From: Heliocidaris erythrogramma
Lineage: Eukaryota > Echinodermata > Echinoidea > Camarodonta > Echinometridae
Reading direction: 5' to 3'
Assembly: GCA_025617745.1 (NCBI GenBank)
Contig: CM046854.1
Coordinates: 59,616,721 to 59,680,720 of the forward strand
DNA: 64,000 nucleotides
The position numbers were made by a program, and so were the translations under genes. Below, piece after piece: positions 55,165 through 64,000 of this stretch (position 1 is the first letter of the stretch; each line of letters starts with the position of its first letter). The notes beneath the pieces were generated by a model. The model was given only the letters and a program-made list of their open reading frames with translations. It was not told where the DNA came from and ran no database searches.

Positions 55165-55235
55165 AGAAGTATCGTAGTCGAGTGGTCTAAACACTTGACA
55201 GGAGAGGCGAAGGTCGTGCGTTCGATCACCGGCAT
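55165..55235 (+). mobile_element. tRNA-related sequence (SINE head)
   Basis: GTAGTCGAGTGGTCTAAACA resembles a class II (Leu/Ser-type) D arm with an A box. GTGCGTTCGATCACC is a B box 45 nt later. Stems are imperfect and no CCA-type end is seen, so it is a derived element and not a tRNA gene. Confidence 0.5.
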
Positions 55236-55288
55236 GTCACTTGAATAAGGCATTTTATCTACATTGCTCCTCTCCAACCACGTGTTAA

Positions 55289-55534
55289 CCCTTTCAATCC
55301 CAAATTATGGTGAAATGTTCAGATATGTTCTGTGATTTTTTTTCTGCACTATTTTCATACTAAATATGACAGAAATTTTTTAAAAAGTGGAAAAAAAATG
55401 TAGTGTTAATTAAATCACTGAATAGGGACTCAAAAGTCCCATCAGACAGGAAAGGGGTGAAGAATGCATGGCATTTTTTTACAAACAAGCTTAGTCTGAT
55501 CTGGGACTGAAAAGTCCCGTCGGCCTTGAAAGGG
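55289..55534. mobile_element. 246-bp piggyBac-type MITE (TTAA|CCCTTTCAA)
   Basis: TTAA at 55285-55288 and 55535-55538. The ends CCCTTTCAATCCC and, inverted, CCCTTTCAAGGCC match over the first 9 bp. GGGACT..AAAAGTCCC palindromes occur inside (55425-55440, 55503-55518). CCC ends next to TTAA are typical of piggyBac relatives. Confidence 0.7.
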
Positions 55535-55855
55535 TTAAATGGGTACCGGGTAAGATGCGAAAGTCATTGTAGTTTATTTAGCATTGTGACTGTCTGTAAA
55601 AAAGCGTCTGGCTGGAATGCTCTAGAGCAATAGAATTTATTGCTAATGTTGTGGGTGTATAACACGCGCACAGTGCTGATCAAACTACAGTGACTTTCGT
55701 ATCATACCCACTAACCATTTTACACCTGGGTGGAGAGAAGCAAGATATTGTGACGTGGAGAGAAGTCCCTTTTTACCTTGTTTACAATGAGATTATCAGT
55801 TGTTGTTGGTTTTTTGTATCTGGAATGTAATGTAAATCGGTATTTTGCTTTATAG

Positions 55856-56173
55856 CTATTTATCTAATGGTTCCTTTCTTGTTTTTAACTCACTGTTCAG
55901 AGTTCGTTATGGCCTCCCGTATACTAGCCATTGTCGATATAGAACACATTTTATGGGAAATCAAGGACACGAAGAAAATAACTGAACTCTTAAAAAACCT
56001 GGACATTCATCATGAAGCAGTTGCTAGAGCAAATGGAAAGGGGAGAAAAGTGGCGCTTAAAATGGCACGGAAGGAACTATTGAAATGGCGAGATCGAAAT
56101 TTCGAAATAAACCCTATAGTCACTTTGAGTTTGACGTTAGATGATCTTGGGTGTGAGACAAACTTCTTTAAAA
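55856..56173 (+). CDS. Ig/death-fold receptor, exon B2: death-fold-like module
   Basis: It starts after TTTTGCTTTATAG by homology with B1 (318 nt); an inner acceptor (ACTGTTCAG, exon from 55901, 273 nt) is also phase 1 and stronger, so alternative acceptor use is possible. Common part: VMASRILAIVDIEHILWEIK, ITELLKNLDIHHEAVARANG, ARKELLKWRDRNFEINPIVT and TLDDLGCETNFFK, ending at AAAAGTAAGT. The sequence is mainly helical with the Trp helix (ELLKWRD). Paralogue of B1. Confidence 0.62.
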
Positions 56174-56949
56174 GTAAGTTTTCTGAACGTATTACGGAGT
56201 AAAGTGTGAAAGTCTTTATCAAAGTAGCTTAGAAATTATGATGATGGTTACGATAGATACTTTATATCTTAAAGAATTCTGACAGAAATACTTTATGTTT
56301 CAATACAATGTTCGTATAAAGCATCACCTACATCAGTATAGTATTTATACATTTGGATACCCAATTCCCAATTTTAAGCACAAGGTCAGTAGTTTGATAG
56401 AATTACGTATGTTTATCTTCATTTTATTGTTGCCTTCATAATTTACATTATATATTCGATTCATTAGGTTTTTATGTTTTAAAAAAATATCAGTTTTAGG
56501 AGCACGAAATCCTTATTTGATATACGTCTACATATAATTATTATTTCGTTTGCAATTGATTATTAGGTTTGAAAATGATGGTGAGTTGCTCATTACTTTA
56601 ATACAGATCCTCATCATGTAGATATACTTCTGGCTTTTTAGGGGCTTACGGGGGCGATTCTCCCTCCCAATGATATTTTTTTTTAAACATAAACACTATA
56701 AGTATGATAGGAAGAAAATTATAAAGAATTTTCAGACACTTGACACCAAACTACAGCAAAATCTTTGAGTTTTGGAGATAAATGTAGAGCTCTCGGGAAA
56801 ATGTGAGAACTGCTCCAACCCCGCCCCACACACAGAGACACGCACCCTCACACAACATGTGCCCATTTGGGGAATGTGCTCTTTTAAAGTACTTGTCTTA
56901 AGATAAATCCGGTATTTACGATCCGTTTTCTCGTGCCTTATTCAATTAG
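56174..56949 (+). other. intron B2-C; no feature recognised
   Basis: AT-rich, with a short CACACAGAGACACGCACCC stretch near 56826. Ends with CTTATTCAATTAG. Confidence 0.4.
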
Positions 56950-57231
56950 TACCACTGAGTCAGAAGGAAGATATAGATGAAGATGAAATTATGGACATAT
57001 GTTGTCGGATGTCTAAGCAACGCTACTCGTATTTGATAGAAGCTATTCGAGATACTCATGGAGAAGAAGTACCATATCCCATGGAGAGGTTTGTCGATGA
57101 GGACATCGTTTGTCTCTTCAACACCTTTGATATGCTCGTTGACTGGTGGGAAGATGAAGAGTGCACTAATTATGAGAAAAGAAGCAAACTTCAAAATGCC
57201 GTCAAGGCTACTTCACAGAGAGATCTCAAAG
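56950..57231 (+). CDS. Ig/death-fold receptor, exon C: death-fold-like module
   Basis: 282 nt, phase 1 to 1, 94 residues: PLSQKEDIDEDEIMDICCRM, RYSYLIEAIRDTHGEEVPYP, MLVDWWEDEECTNYEKRSKL and QNAVKATSQRDLKG. MLVDWW...KLQNAVKATSQRDLKG fits helices 4-6 of a death domain (LLxxWxxx...LxxALxxxGxxDLA). Acidic at the N-terminus. Confidence 0.65.
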
Positions 57232-57653
57232 GTGAATAATGCAATAGATATATCCCTCTTTATCATTTTCTATTGGACAGTGAGAACAACAGTTACTGTG
57301 CGATAATTTTTTCACTTTAATCAATCATTTTGTTGTTTGTGTTTGTTTTTTTGTATGTTTTTTATCAATTCATCATTTCAATTGCAAACCATAAGGTGTG
57401 ATCAAAGTTTATTTAATAATGGAGGAATGAGCACTGAAAAAAAGATTAATGGAGAAATGTAATACTTTTGCTTTCTGATGTAGACAGATCGATGCATATT
57501 ATATACATGTATAAATATTTAAATATGCGAACAATTAAATCCAATTCCTGATTTATACAGGACAAATAAATCATTACAAAAATTTTACCTTGAGTTGTAA
57601 AATGATTTGACTCAATAAATTACTAGTTTGACTTTATTGTCCAATTCCTCAAG

Positions 57654-57890
57654 CAACAGATGCTAAGTGGCCTCCTGATGATGAGCTGAGAGTAATTGCG
57701 ATTTTGCTCTCTTCGACAACAATGGAACAACTCTGCTCCAAGCTTTGCATTAAACGCCCTCCTTATGAAGCTAACGAGGATGAACGATTTCAGGCACTCA
57801 CCGAGTGGAGAGACAATCATGCCTCGTCAAAAAATCTGAAGGAGAAACACAATGAGCTTTTCTCTGCACTTGAAGAGATCAAACAACCAG
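57654..57890 (+). CDS. Ig/death-fold receptor, exon D: death-fold-like module
   Basis: 237 nt between CAATTCCTCAAG and CCAGGTAAGT, phase 1 to 1, 79 residues: PPDDELRVIAILLSSTTMEQ, LCSKLCIKRPPYEANEDERF, QALTEWRDNHASSKNLKEKH and NELFSALEEIKQP. The order (LRxIAxLL, LCxKLxI, ALTEWR, LFSALEEI) is that of a death domain with a Trp in helix 5. The most death-domain-like of the set to my eye, with E. Confidence 0.68.
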
Positions 57891-58189
57891 GTAAGTGCCA
57901 CCCTTTTGTAAGACCTTTTCGACGAAAAAAAAAGAGGAATATACGCCGGCGTTTACTTTTTCACCCATTGTATTACATTTTATACACTAATGGTTTTGTT
58001 TTTTTTATTTTTGATTTGTTTTGGGGGTATTTTCATTTTTTGTTTTGTTTTGTATGTTTGGTTGATTTGTGTGTGTTGGGGGGGGGGGGAGTTTTGTTCT
58101 TTGGTAGCTTCTTAGCTTTACATGCTTTAAATTTATAACTTGACAGAAATAACTTAACAATTGATCATTTTCCCCCAATTAAACGATAG

Positions 58190-58483
58190 GCCTGTTGTCT
58201 CATACCAAGGGTCAATTAGTCTACAAAGCTGAACTAGTGGACTTGGCGTTTCACCTGTTCGCTCAGGACCTTCTTCCTTTTGCGGAGGCTTTGGGTATCA
58301 GTGCTGATAGACTCATTCCCTATAAATGTGCGTTTCGTCCTTCGGACATGAAGAAGGGTACCATTGGCCTTGTTTGTAAGCTCTTCCGTGAAGTTTTCAA
58401 AAAAGGAACTGAACAAAGGTCCCATTTCTGCAATCTTCTAAATCAGATGCCATATCCAAACGTATCTGCAGTTGGAATGCTTG
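58190..58483 (+). CDS. Ig/death-fold receptor, exon E: death-fold-like module
   Basis: 294 nt, acceptor AAACGATAG, donor CTTGGTATGT, phase 1 to 1, 98 residues: LVYKAELVDLAFHLFAQDLL, PFAEALGISADRLIPYKCAF, GLVCKLFREVFKKGTEQRSH and FCNLLNQMPYPNVSAVGML. LVDLAFHL...PFAEALGIS matches death-domain helices 1-3 (LxxLAxxLxxDWxxLAxxLGIS); the Trp of helix 5 is replaced in KLFREVF. Confidence 0.68.
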
Positions 58484-58830
58484 GTATGTGGCAGTGGCAT
58501 TTTATTTCTTTAATTTATTACAATTGATGTTAATAATATTGATTACTCTTTCCTTCTCTTTACAATATTTTGATTCATACAGTTTATAACATCTTTCTCT
58601 AGGTTTTATTTATTGAATTTGGCGATCATGTTGTTTCACAACCCTCTATTTCTAGCCTTCTCAAACAGCACCCACTCCCCTGTCTTTAACACCTCTAACC
58701 ATTTTTGCAGACTGTCCATCCAGAGTATTCTTCTTTACTCTTCTTTACTGCCAGTGCAAGTTTTCCAAACCTCTTTACGTAGGAAGTGTCGTAATATCAT
58801 CCTTCTGATGACTGTCTATATATATTAAGG

Positions 58831-59032
58831 CAGGGGCGGATCCAGGATTGAGTAAAAGAGGGGAACAAAAATGAAAGTTTGTGAAAAGGTAGACCCGTAT
58901 TTTTTTGGTCTCGCCAGCTTCTCGAAAAATAATTCCCTGACAAGCAAAAAAAGAAAAAAAGGTCTTCACTCCAAAAAGGGGGGGGGGGCACGGGCCGGTT
59001 ATGCCCCCCCCCCCCCCCTGGATCCGCCACTG
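58831..59032. mobile_element. 202-bp hAT-like MITE (CAGGGGCGGATCCAGG ends)
   Basis: The left CAGGGGCGGATCCAGG and the inverted right CAGTGGCGGATCCAGG match 15 of 16. The flanking 8-mers TATTAAGG and CACTAAGG agree at 6 of 8, compatible with an aged 8-bp duplication as in hAT elements. Interior has G and C runs. Confidence 0.65.
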
Positions 59033-59558
59033 CACTAAGGATAAGACCAATCGATTCAGCGATTCAGCGATTGGTCTCCACTTGCTGAACAATCCAGCTT
59101 GCGCACAAAGCTATGTCGACGATCAATTCTCAATTATGCGCGTCCCGGGCCAGAAGCTCAGCGCATTTACGCTTTCTGGAAGCCCTTTACATTCAATCGC
59201 ATGAACCTCTTCTGTGCAGACAAAAGGAGTTCGTCCAAGCTTTGCGATTTTTCTGATATTACGGCGTCTAGGTTGCGTCCGGGTTCACCGAGTATAATAT
59301 AGTTGATTTCAAGTAATTTGTTATATACCTGCGTGATAACCTGATGAGTGCAGATCGAAAAGCTTCGTTATCATGTCTCTTTTTCGTGCCATATTGAAAT
59401 ATGAATATTAGGAAAAATAGACAGGAAAAGAGAGAAAGAGGGTAGAAGAATAGGAAGAGAGAGAGAGAGAATAAAAATATGTCATTGAAATGGTTGAGGC
59501 CCATAGAAAACTGAGAATTTCATCATTTTGAGTATACAATAAGCATTAAAAAAATTAA

Positions 59559-60116
59559 CCCTTTCAAGACAATTGACCACATTTTTTTGTTTGGCTCAAT
59601 AACCCTTGAGCCAGAGCTCAAAAAGCATATCTGAGGCATGAGTAGAAAGATTTAGAAAATGTCCGCACACTCTGTGTCTATCTGTGTTGCATGACCACAA
59701 TGCGTTTGACGCCAGGAATTTCAAAAACGAGAAAAAGCCCCAAAATCATCGCCTATTATTAAACTTGGCAAGGTTTTCAATTTTCGACAAAATTCCCAAC
59801 CATGCATATTCAGAGTTGCCAACTGTTCCGGAATATGTATGAGGTGGATTTCAAGGCTTTCATGACAAGTGAATAGCGGAGAGCATGGTTATTGTTGTCA
59901 TGTTTTCTCTCACAAGCATTCAACCGTTGCGTAATTCACATTTTAATTTTGACCTCATGCATATTCCGGAACGGTTGGCATCTCTGCATATTGCCTTCAA
60001 CGAGACTTTACACCCCACCAGAACCATGCAGCACCAAAAGAAAAATACCATTGTTGCAAACCTGAAGGACAGAATGTGATCAACCGAGCCCCCAAATAAT
60101 TCCTGTCCCGAAAGGG
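59559..60116. mobile_element. 558-bp piggyBac-type MITE (TTAA|CCCTTTCAAG)
   Basis: TTAA at 59555-59558 and 60117-60120. Left CCCTTTCAAGACA; right inverted CCCTTTCGGGACA. Internally, sub-terminal copies of CATGCATATTC / GAATATGCATGAG occur inverted. Same TIR family as 55289-55534. Confidence 0.7.
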
Positions 60117-60594
60117 TTAACCTAACGGTGCACAATTCAGATCATACATAGCTTCTATTTAATCTAGTTGGAAAGGGAAAGAAGAATAGGAGGGAAAGAG
60201 AGGAGGCGAAAAGAGAACATGAGTAGGAAGAAAGAGAATCAGGGATAGAGGTGATATTAAATGAGATTAGGGATAAAAGAGGGAGAGAGAAAGAGCAGCT
60301 TGAGCGAGAGAGAGAGAGAGGGGGGGGGGGGCAAAAGAAATAACTTATTGTTACAAATATACGGTACGGTGATTAATTATAAACAGAGCTAGCGCCCGTG
60401 CATGTCTATGGGCTGCTTTTGCTTGTATAAAAATGTATATATTCAGTTATTATTCTGAGGTATGCGCAGTTTGTTTTTACTTTATTATATCTTTTTACGT
60501 TTTCATCCTTCAGTCAATAAACTTTTAAATAATTGATATAGAGATTCTTCTCAGTTTTATGGTACATGTACATTACAGTACTATTGGAAGGGGT

Positions 60595-60835
60595 AACCTT
60601 GCTAGTCATAAGGACTGCTATCCATAACGCGTGACTAAATGAATAGCGGATTTGTATGAATAGCTGCAGTCCTTATCAATAGCGAGCAAACCATAGACAA
60701 ATTACCTCGCTATTCATAAGGAGCTCCCTTCGTAAGGAACACTATTCATAAGGACCGCTATTCATAACTCGCGTTAATTGAATAGCGGTGTTCTATGAAT
60801 AGCGGACCTTATGAATAGCGAGCGGACCCGCGTAC
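60595..60835. repeat. foldback cluster of CTATTCATAAGGA / TCCTTATGAATAG
   Basis: About ten copies of CTATTCATAAGGA and its inverse alternate with GTAAGG and CGCGTTA phrases. 60707-60820 can form one long stem-loop with sub-hairpins. This is probably a small non-autonomous element. Confidence 0.65.
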
Positions 60836-61046
60836 TGGAAAGATGATATTGATGCTTAAAGGAATCTGACACTATTTTTTTTTATTAGGGCGGGATCTTT
60901 TTTTCTTTCTTTTTTATAGTTGATCGTCAATTGCTAAGACTCATTACTCACATACAAATGGCCTAATTAGCAATGATACATATTTTGCTGGTGTTGTTGT
61001 TATTTGGGGTAATTTTCATTTTCTTGCCCTTGAATTATGCACACAG

Positions 61047-61414
61047 GACAATGCACCAAAGGGAACATACCGCTTGCATTCCTTAATGGTATTCTCCAGA
61101 AATTGGATCCTTCCAAACGTTCCATCCTTCACAAGCTGTTTGTAGATGCAGAAGTTTTAAATGGAGTGCATAAGATCCCGCAAGGAGTTCAAGATTGGAA
61201 TAAAATGACAGATGCGGTTTGTGAAAACCTACACATCTGGATAGAAGAATGGATACAACAAATGAAGAGCAAGGAAAGCGTTCTCTGTTCTGCAGAAACA
61301 GCCAAGAAGCACAAGGAATTTAACGACAAGCTTGTAGATCATGGCTTTTACGACCTAGCACGGGAGATCATGATTTGTGAGCAACAACTAATAGCTGTTA
61401 AACATGCTACTTAA
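61047..61414 (+). CDS. Ig/death-fold receptor, terminal exon F: death-fold-like module and stop
   Basis: After TTATGCACACAG it encodes GQCTKGNIPLAFLNGILQKL, KRSILHKLFVDAEVLNGVHK, VQDWNKMTDAVCENLHIWIE, ETAKKHKEFNDKLVDHGFYD and LAREIMICEQQLIAVKHAT, ending at TAA 61412-61414. DWNKMTDAV...IWIEEWI...FNDKLVDHGFYDLAREI carries the death-domain pattern W-x-x-L ... W ... L-x-x-x-G-x-x-D-L-A-x-x-I, the best single match of the array. The acceptor has a short pyrimidine tract but the phase fits exon E. Confidence 0.7.
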
Positions 61415-62989
61415 CTGTAACATTACCACGGTGGTGTCACTTCATATTCAACAATATTCAAAGATAAATATGTGATTGTTAGCGTAGTCGAAAATGACCA
61501 CCTATTTCGCATGTACTTTCAATATCACTTTCCATAAAATATGACCTCTTTTTTGCTTTAAAACAAGTACAAAATAGGCTCTAGATATAACCTTATTTTG
61601 GGCTTATCGATTACACATTCACAAAAAAGTAGGCCCTTACCTATTTTTGCAAAACCTTGAACATACATATTCACATGTTTGCGAACGTCCTAACAATATA
61701 ACCCTTTTTCGTGGAATTTTTTGCTCTTACAAAAAAAATCACTTATTATTCAAATGAAAAAAAAATGGACACCTCTATTCTTTCAAATTCGGGAACATTT
61801 CACTGTTGGCGAACACCCCCGAAAATTACCCCTCTTTACGTGAAATTTCTATTGCACTAAGGCAATATGAATTGATACCCCTGAGAAACTTTCATTTATT
61901 TATTTTATCACGGTAAAAAAAAACTCACTTCAGCCCTCCGGCTGTTCTTCAGTTAGTCCGTACTTCCTCTACACATCTTGTTTTCTAAGTTGTTGAAGAA
62001 CTTGACTTAGTCATCTTTGGACGTTCACGTAAGGAGTTCACGGATAAAATAACATGTAACTGTGTACATTAGTACATTTTTTTAATACTTGACCATCACA
62101 TCGTTAAAAATTTTATTCTTTACTTTAAACGACTCTTTTATGATTTGAAAATAATCTAAAAAGCAATATACTCAGAGTGTTGTGAATGTGGAATTCGCAA
62201 ACCCAAGGTCATCCACCATGTCAACTGCGTACACTTTTTAAACATGGTATTCATTACATTCAAGTTGCTCTTTTTGTACAGATTCCAACCTATTACACAT
62301 TTTGTATTAAAAGACATACTGGCCACACCCTCTGAAATTCTTTTTTACATGGTATTCGGAATGACCCAATCGACAGTGAATACATGCACTTCTAAACGGT
62401 GTAAGCCTTATGGTTATGCTGGCATGAATGTTAAGGAAGCATAATTATACAGTGTGATGTATTTGTGTCATGTCTCATAGTTATTTCATCACGAGCTAAG
62501 AAAGTTTCAAGGTTAACTTATATTTACTTATGAAACATTCCATTTCAGACCACTTTTATGCACACAAGTACCGCAATGATTAAAAAAATATGAGGTTTAT
62601 ATCTTCTTCACTTTTCTTTTTTTTTCCTCTTATACGGGATAGGCAGCTTAAATCGTAATTATTTTTTTGCGACTTTCATTTTCGGGGGACGATTCCTCTC
62701 TGCCTACGCAATACCTGTTCATGGTTTTCTTTAATCTTAAGTTTAATGTGTATTAAACCAGGGAGCGGATCGACCCAGTAGGAGGATTTTCTGTTTTGAA
62801 TAGTGAAAGTTTGCATTCTAAGCACTTCGGAGCCTGAGAAGTGTGCGGTAGCATTAACTCATTATTTGCCTACCTCACTTTTTGAAAGAAATTTCACGAT
62901 AGTGAATAAGAAAATTGGGATAAACAAATATATATTGCTTGCAATAGATGCATATGGAAGGGGAGATACGAAACCCTGCCTAGCTATCA
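61415..62989. other. 3' UTR/intergenic; nothing further recognised
   Basis: AT-rich. Several phrases recur loosely (AAAATGACC, CCCCTGAGAAACTTTC) as in degraded repeats. No AATAAA close to the stop codon was found, so the transcript end is not fixed. Confidence 0.3.
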
Positions 62990-63140
62990 TTTTGTTACTA
63001 CCGTTCCTACCATTACTGTATTAACTGTTTTAGATTTGTATTTATATATGTACTCGTGCGATTGTAACAGAACATGTAATTCAGCCACCAGGCTGCAAGA
63101 TGTATCTGATATTGTGTACATAATAAACCATTGAATAAAT
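62990..63140 (+). repeat. LINE/SINE 3' tail, + copy of 26685-26830
   Basis: CCATTACTGTATTAACTGTT, CTCGTGCGATTGTAACAGAA, CAGGCTGCAAGATGTATCTG, ending CATAATAAACCATTGAATAA with AATAAA. Inverse orientation to the copy at 26685. Upstream coding remnants are not recognisable. Confidence 0.62.
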
Positions 63141-63530
63141 AAGAATATTCAGCCATTTACACGTCTTAAAAGAGGTACTACTGTAATTAATTTTTTTCCT
63201 AGCCAAGTATATAAAGTGGACGTATTTATTTTTATCTTTCTCTCGTCTTTCTTTCTTTCCTTCTCCTTTCTTTTCTTTTTTCTTTTCTTTTTTTTCTTTT
63301 TTTTGGTGGTGGAGCTTTTGGGGTGCTGCTGTAGTGGGCTGTAGAGCTCCGCCAGTGCTCACTTTGTCTTGTACTATAGAAATTTAAAGATAGATACAAT
63401 ATAAGCCTTGTGTCTGATACTAAATTCCGAGGATTTGAAGATGAACAATTTTCTAGGAACCACCATGTCAATTATTCAGTGCGCCCCCCCCCCCAAAAAA
63501 AAAAAAAACACAAAGTTTATTGTGCCCACA
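63141..63530. other. no gene recognised; pyrimidine-rich tract
   Basis: 63237-63305 is TTTC/TTCT-rich on +. A C run and A run lie near 63485-63510. Confidence 0.35.
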
Positions 63531-64000
63531 CTTATGCTTTATTCTTAAAATGTTGGTTAAATTATGTTGGGTAATCATGCTTGGTAAAAGAAAATGCCCA
63601 ATTATGAGCATTTTTTAACGAACTGATCGCCTAAGGCTTTCACCAATTTGTGGCAAATAAATGTACCCAAATAAAGTTACACTGCAAAAATAAAACCCAA
63701 TATTGTGGCAATCGTCAACCCAACCAACTGTTGGGCAATGTTTGCCTAATATTTGTCCAACTGTTGGGCAGTTTTCCGCAAATCTCTAACTTTGGGCAAA
63801 CATTGCTCAACAATTGCTCAAACACTGCCCTACAGTTGCACACTCTTAAAATGTTGGGCGAATTAAGTTGGGCAAACACGAGTTGGTTAAAAGTTTACCA
63901 AGTTATTTTAACCAACTCAGCTATAGCAAGCTTGACCAATTTGTGGCAATTGTATTCACCTAATAAATGGGCATGTATTTACCAACAGATGGTAAAGTTA
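63531..64000. mobile_element. TTGGGCAA-repeat element(s), CACTCTTAAAATG start at 63840, running off the window
   Basis: 63540-63840 repeats TTGGGCAA / TTGCCCAA and TTGGTAAA variants. CACTCTTAAAATGTTGGGCG at 63840 resembles both CTTAAAATGTTGGTTAAATT at 63545 and the TIR at 49710 (CACTCTTAAAAATGCGGGG). It is likely a TIR family whose interior is degenerate copies of its own end. The right end lies outside the window. Confidence 0.5.

Larger units (their letters stand above)
55040..55855 (+). other. intron A2-B2 with tRNA-like SINE and TTAA MITE
   Basis: It holds the tRNA-like segment (55165-55235) and the 246-bp MITE (55289-55534). The remainder matches the flanks of the A1-B1 intron. Confidence 0.55.
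58484..61046 (+). other. intron E-F with several MITEs and a foldback
   Basis: Contains the hAT-like MITE (58831-59032), a GA-rich tract (59408-59475), the piggyBac-type MITE (59559-60116), further purine-rich sequence with a G run (60180-60335), and the foldback cluster (60595-60835). No exon is seen between E and F. Confidence 0.5.

Noticed and set aside
1-64000. CRISPR arrays or bacterial operons
   Set aside because: Tandem repeats found are minisatellites without unique spacers, and genes have spliceosomal introns.

Overview
The window is eukaryotic, AT-rich, intron-rich and full of repeats. It most likely comes from an echinoderm, probably a sea urchin. This rests on a non-LTR retrotransposon that joins a 2A-like peptide to a PHD finger (a combination known from sea urchin elements), on the very dense MITE/SINE content, and on host genes built from symmetric phase-1 exons. 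The organism assignment is inference.

Host genes. (1) At the left edge (2585-5144) lies the 3' end of a type I membrane protein: an EGF-like exon, a 24-nt micro-exon and a transmembrane/tail exon, all joined in phase 1. Two more candidate exons (5522-5629, 6025-6071) could encode part of a SAM-like domain, but I cannot join them to that gene. (2) The main find is an apparently complete 13-exon gene on the + strand, 29534-61414. It has a TATA box, a signal-peptide exon, a V-like Ig exon, a second Ig exon with a constant-domain-like start, a transmembrane exon, a short juxtamembrane exon, and then eight intracellular exons (A1, B1, A2, B2, C, D, E, F) that look like divergent death-fold modules. 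Every internal junction is phase 1. The assembled reading is about 1,067 residues. A1-B1 and A2-B2 are a tandem duplication that includes intron sequence.

Mobile DNA by region. 3.8-4.6 kb: tRNA-derived SINEs in tandem and inverted. 6.8-7.55 kb: a Tc1-like element with long inverted repeats around half a transposase. 9.4-12.05 kb: a minus-strand LINE with signal/2A/PHD/endonuclease parts and a deleted RT core. 12.1-20.45 kb: a fragment of a related LINE split at a TT by two head-to-tail Helentron-like elements. 21.5-22.35 kb: inverted and tandem repeats. 22.85-26.63 kb: a nearly full-length Tx1/L1-like ORF2. 27.95-29.12 kb: a 1.17-kb TIR element carrying palindromes. 33.05-33.43 kb: a LINE 3' end. 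35.1-39.8 kb: a CR1/Jockey-like LINE interrupted by a TIR element and by a ~330-bp tandem-array element, and followed by a SINE. 41.5-42.8 kb: minisatellites and a SINE. 45.8-46.5 kb: MITEs and repeats. 48.9-53.8 kb: nested MITEs, SINEs, a Penelope-like fragment and foldback elements filling the A1-B1 intron. 55.2-60.8 kb: small MITEs and foldbacks. 63.0-64.0 kb: a LINE tail and an element that runs off the window.

The Ig/death-fold gene reads as a surface receptor that brings a large set of death-fold modules to the inner face of the membrane, probably in innate immunity or cell death. The gene model comes from splice signals, phase and motif reading by eye. The death-fold assignment is inference from weak pattern similarity.
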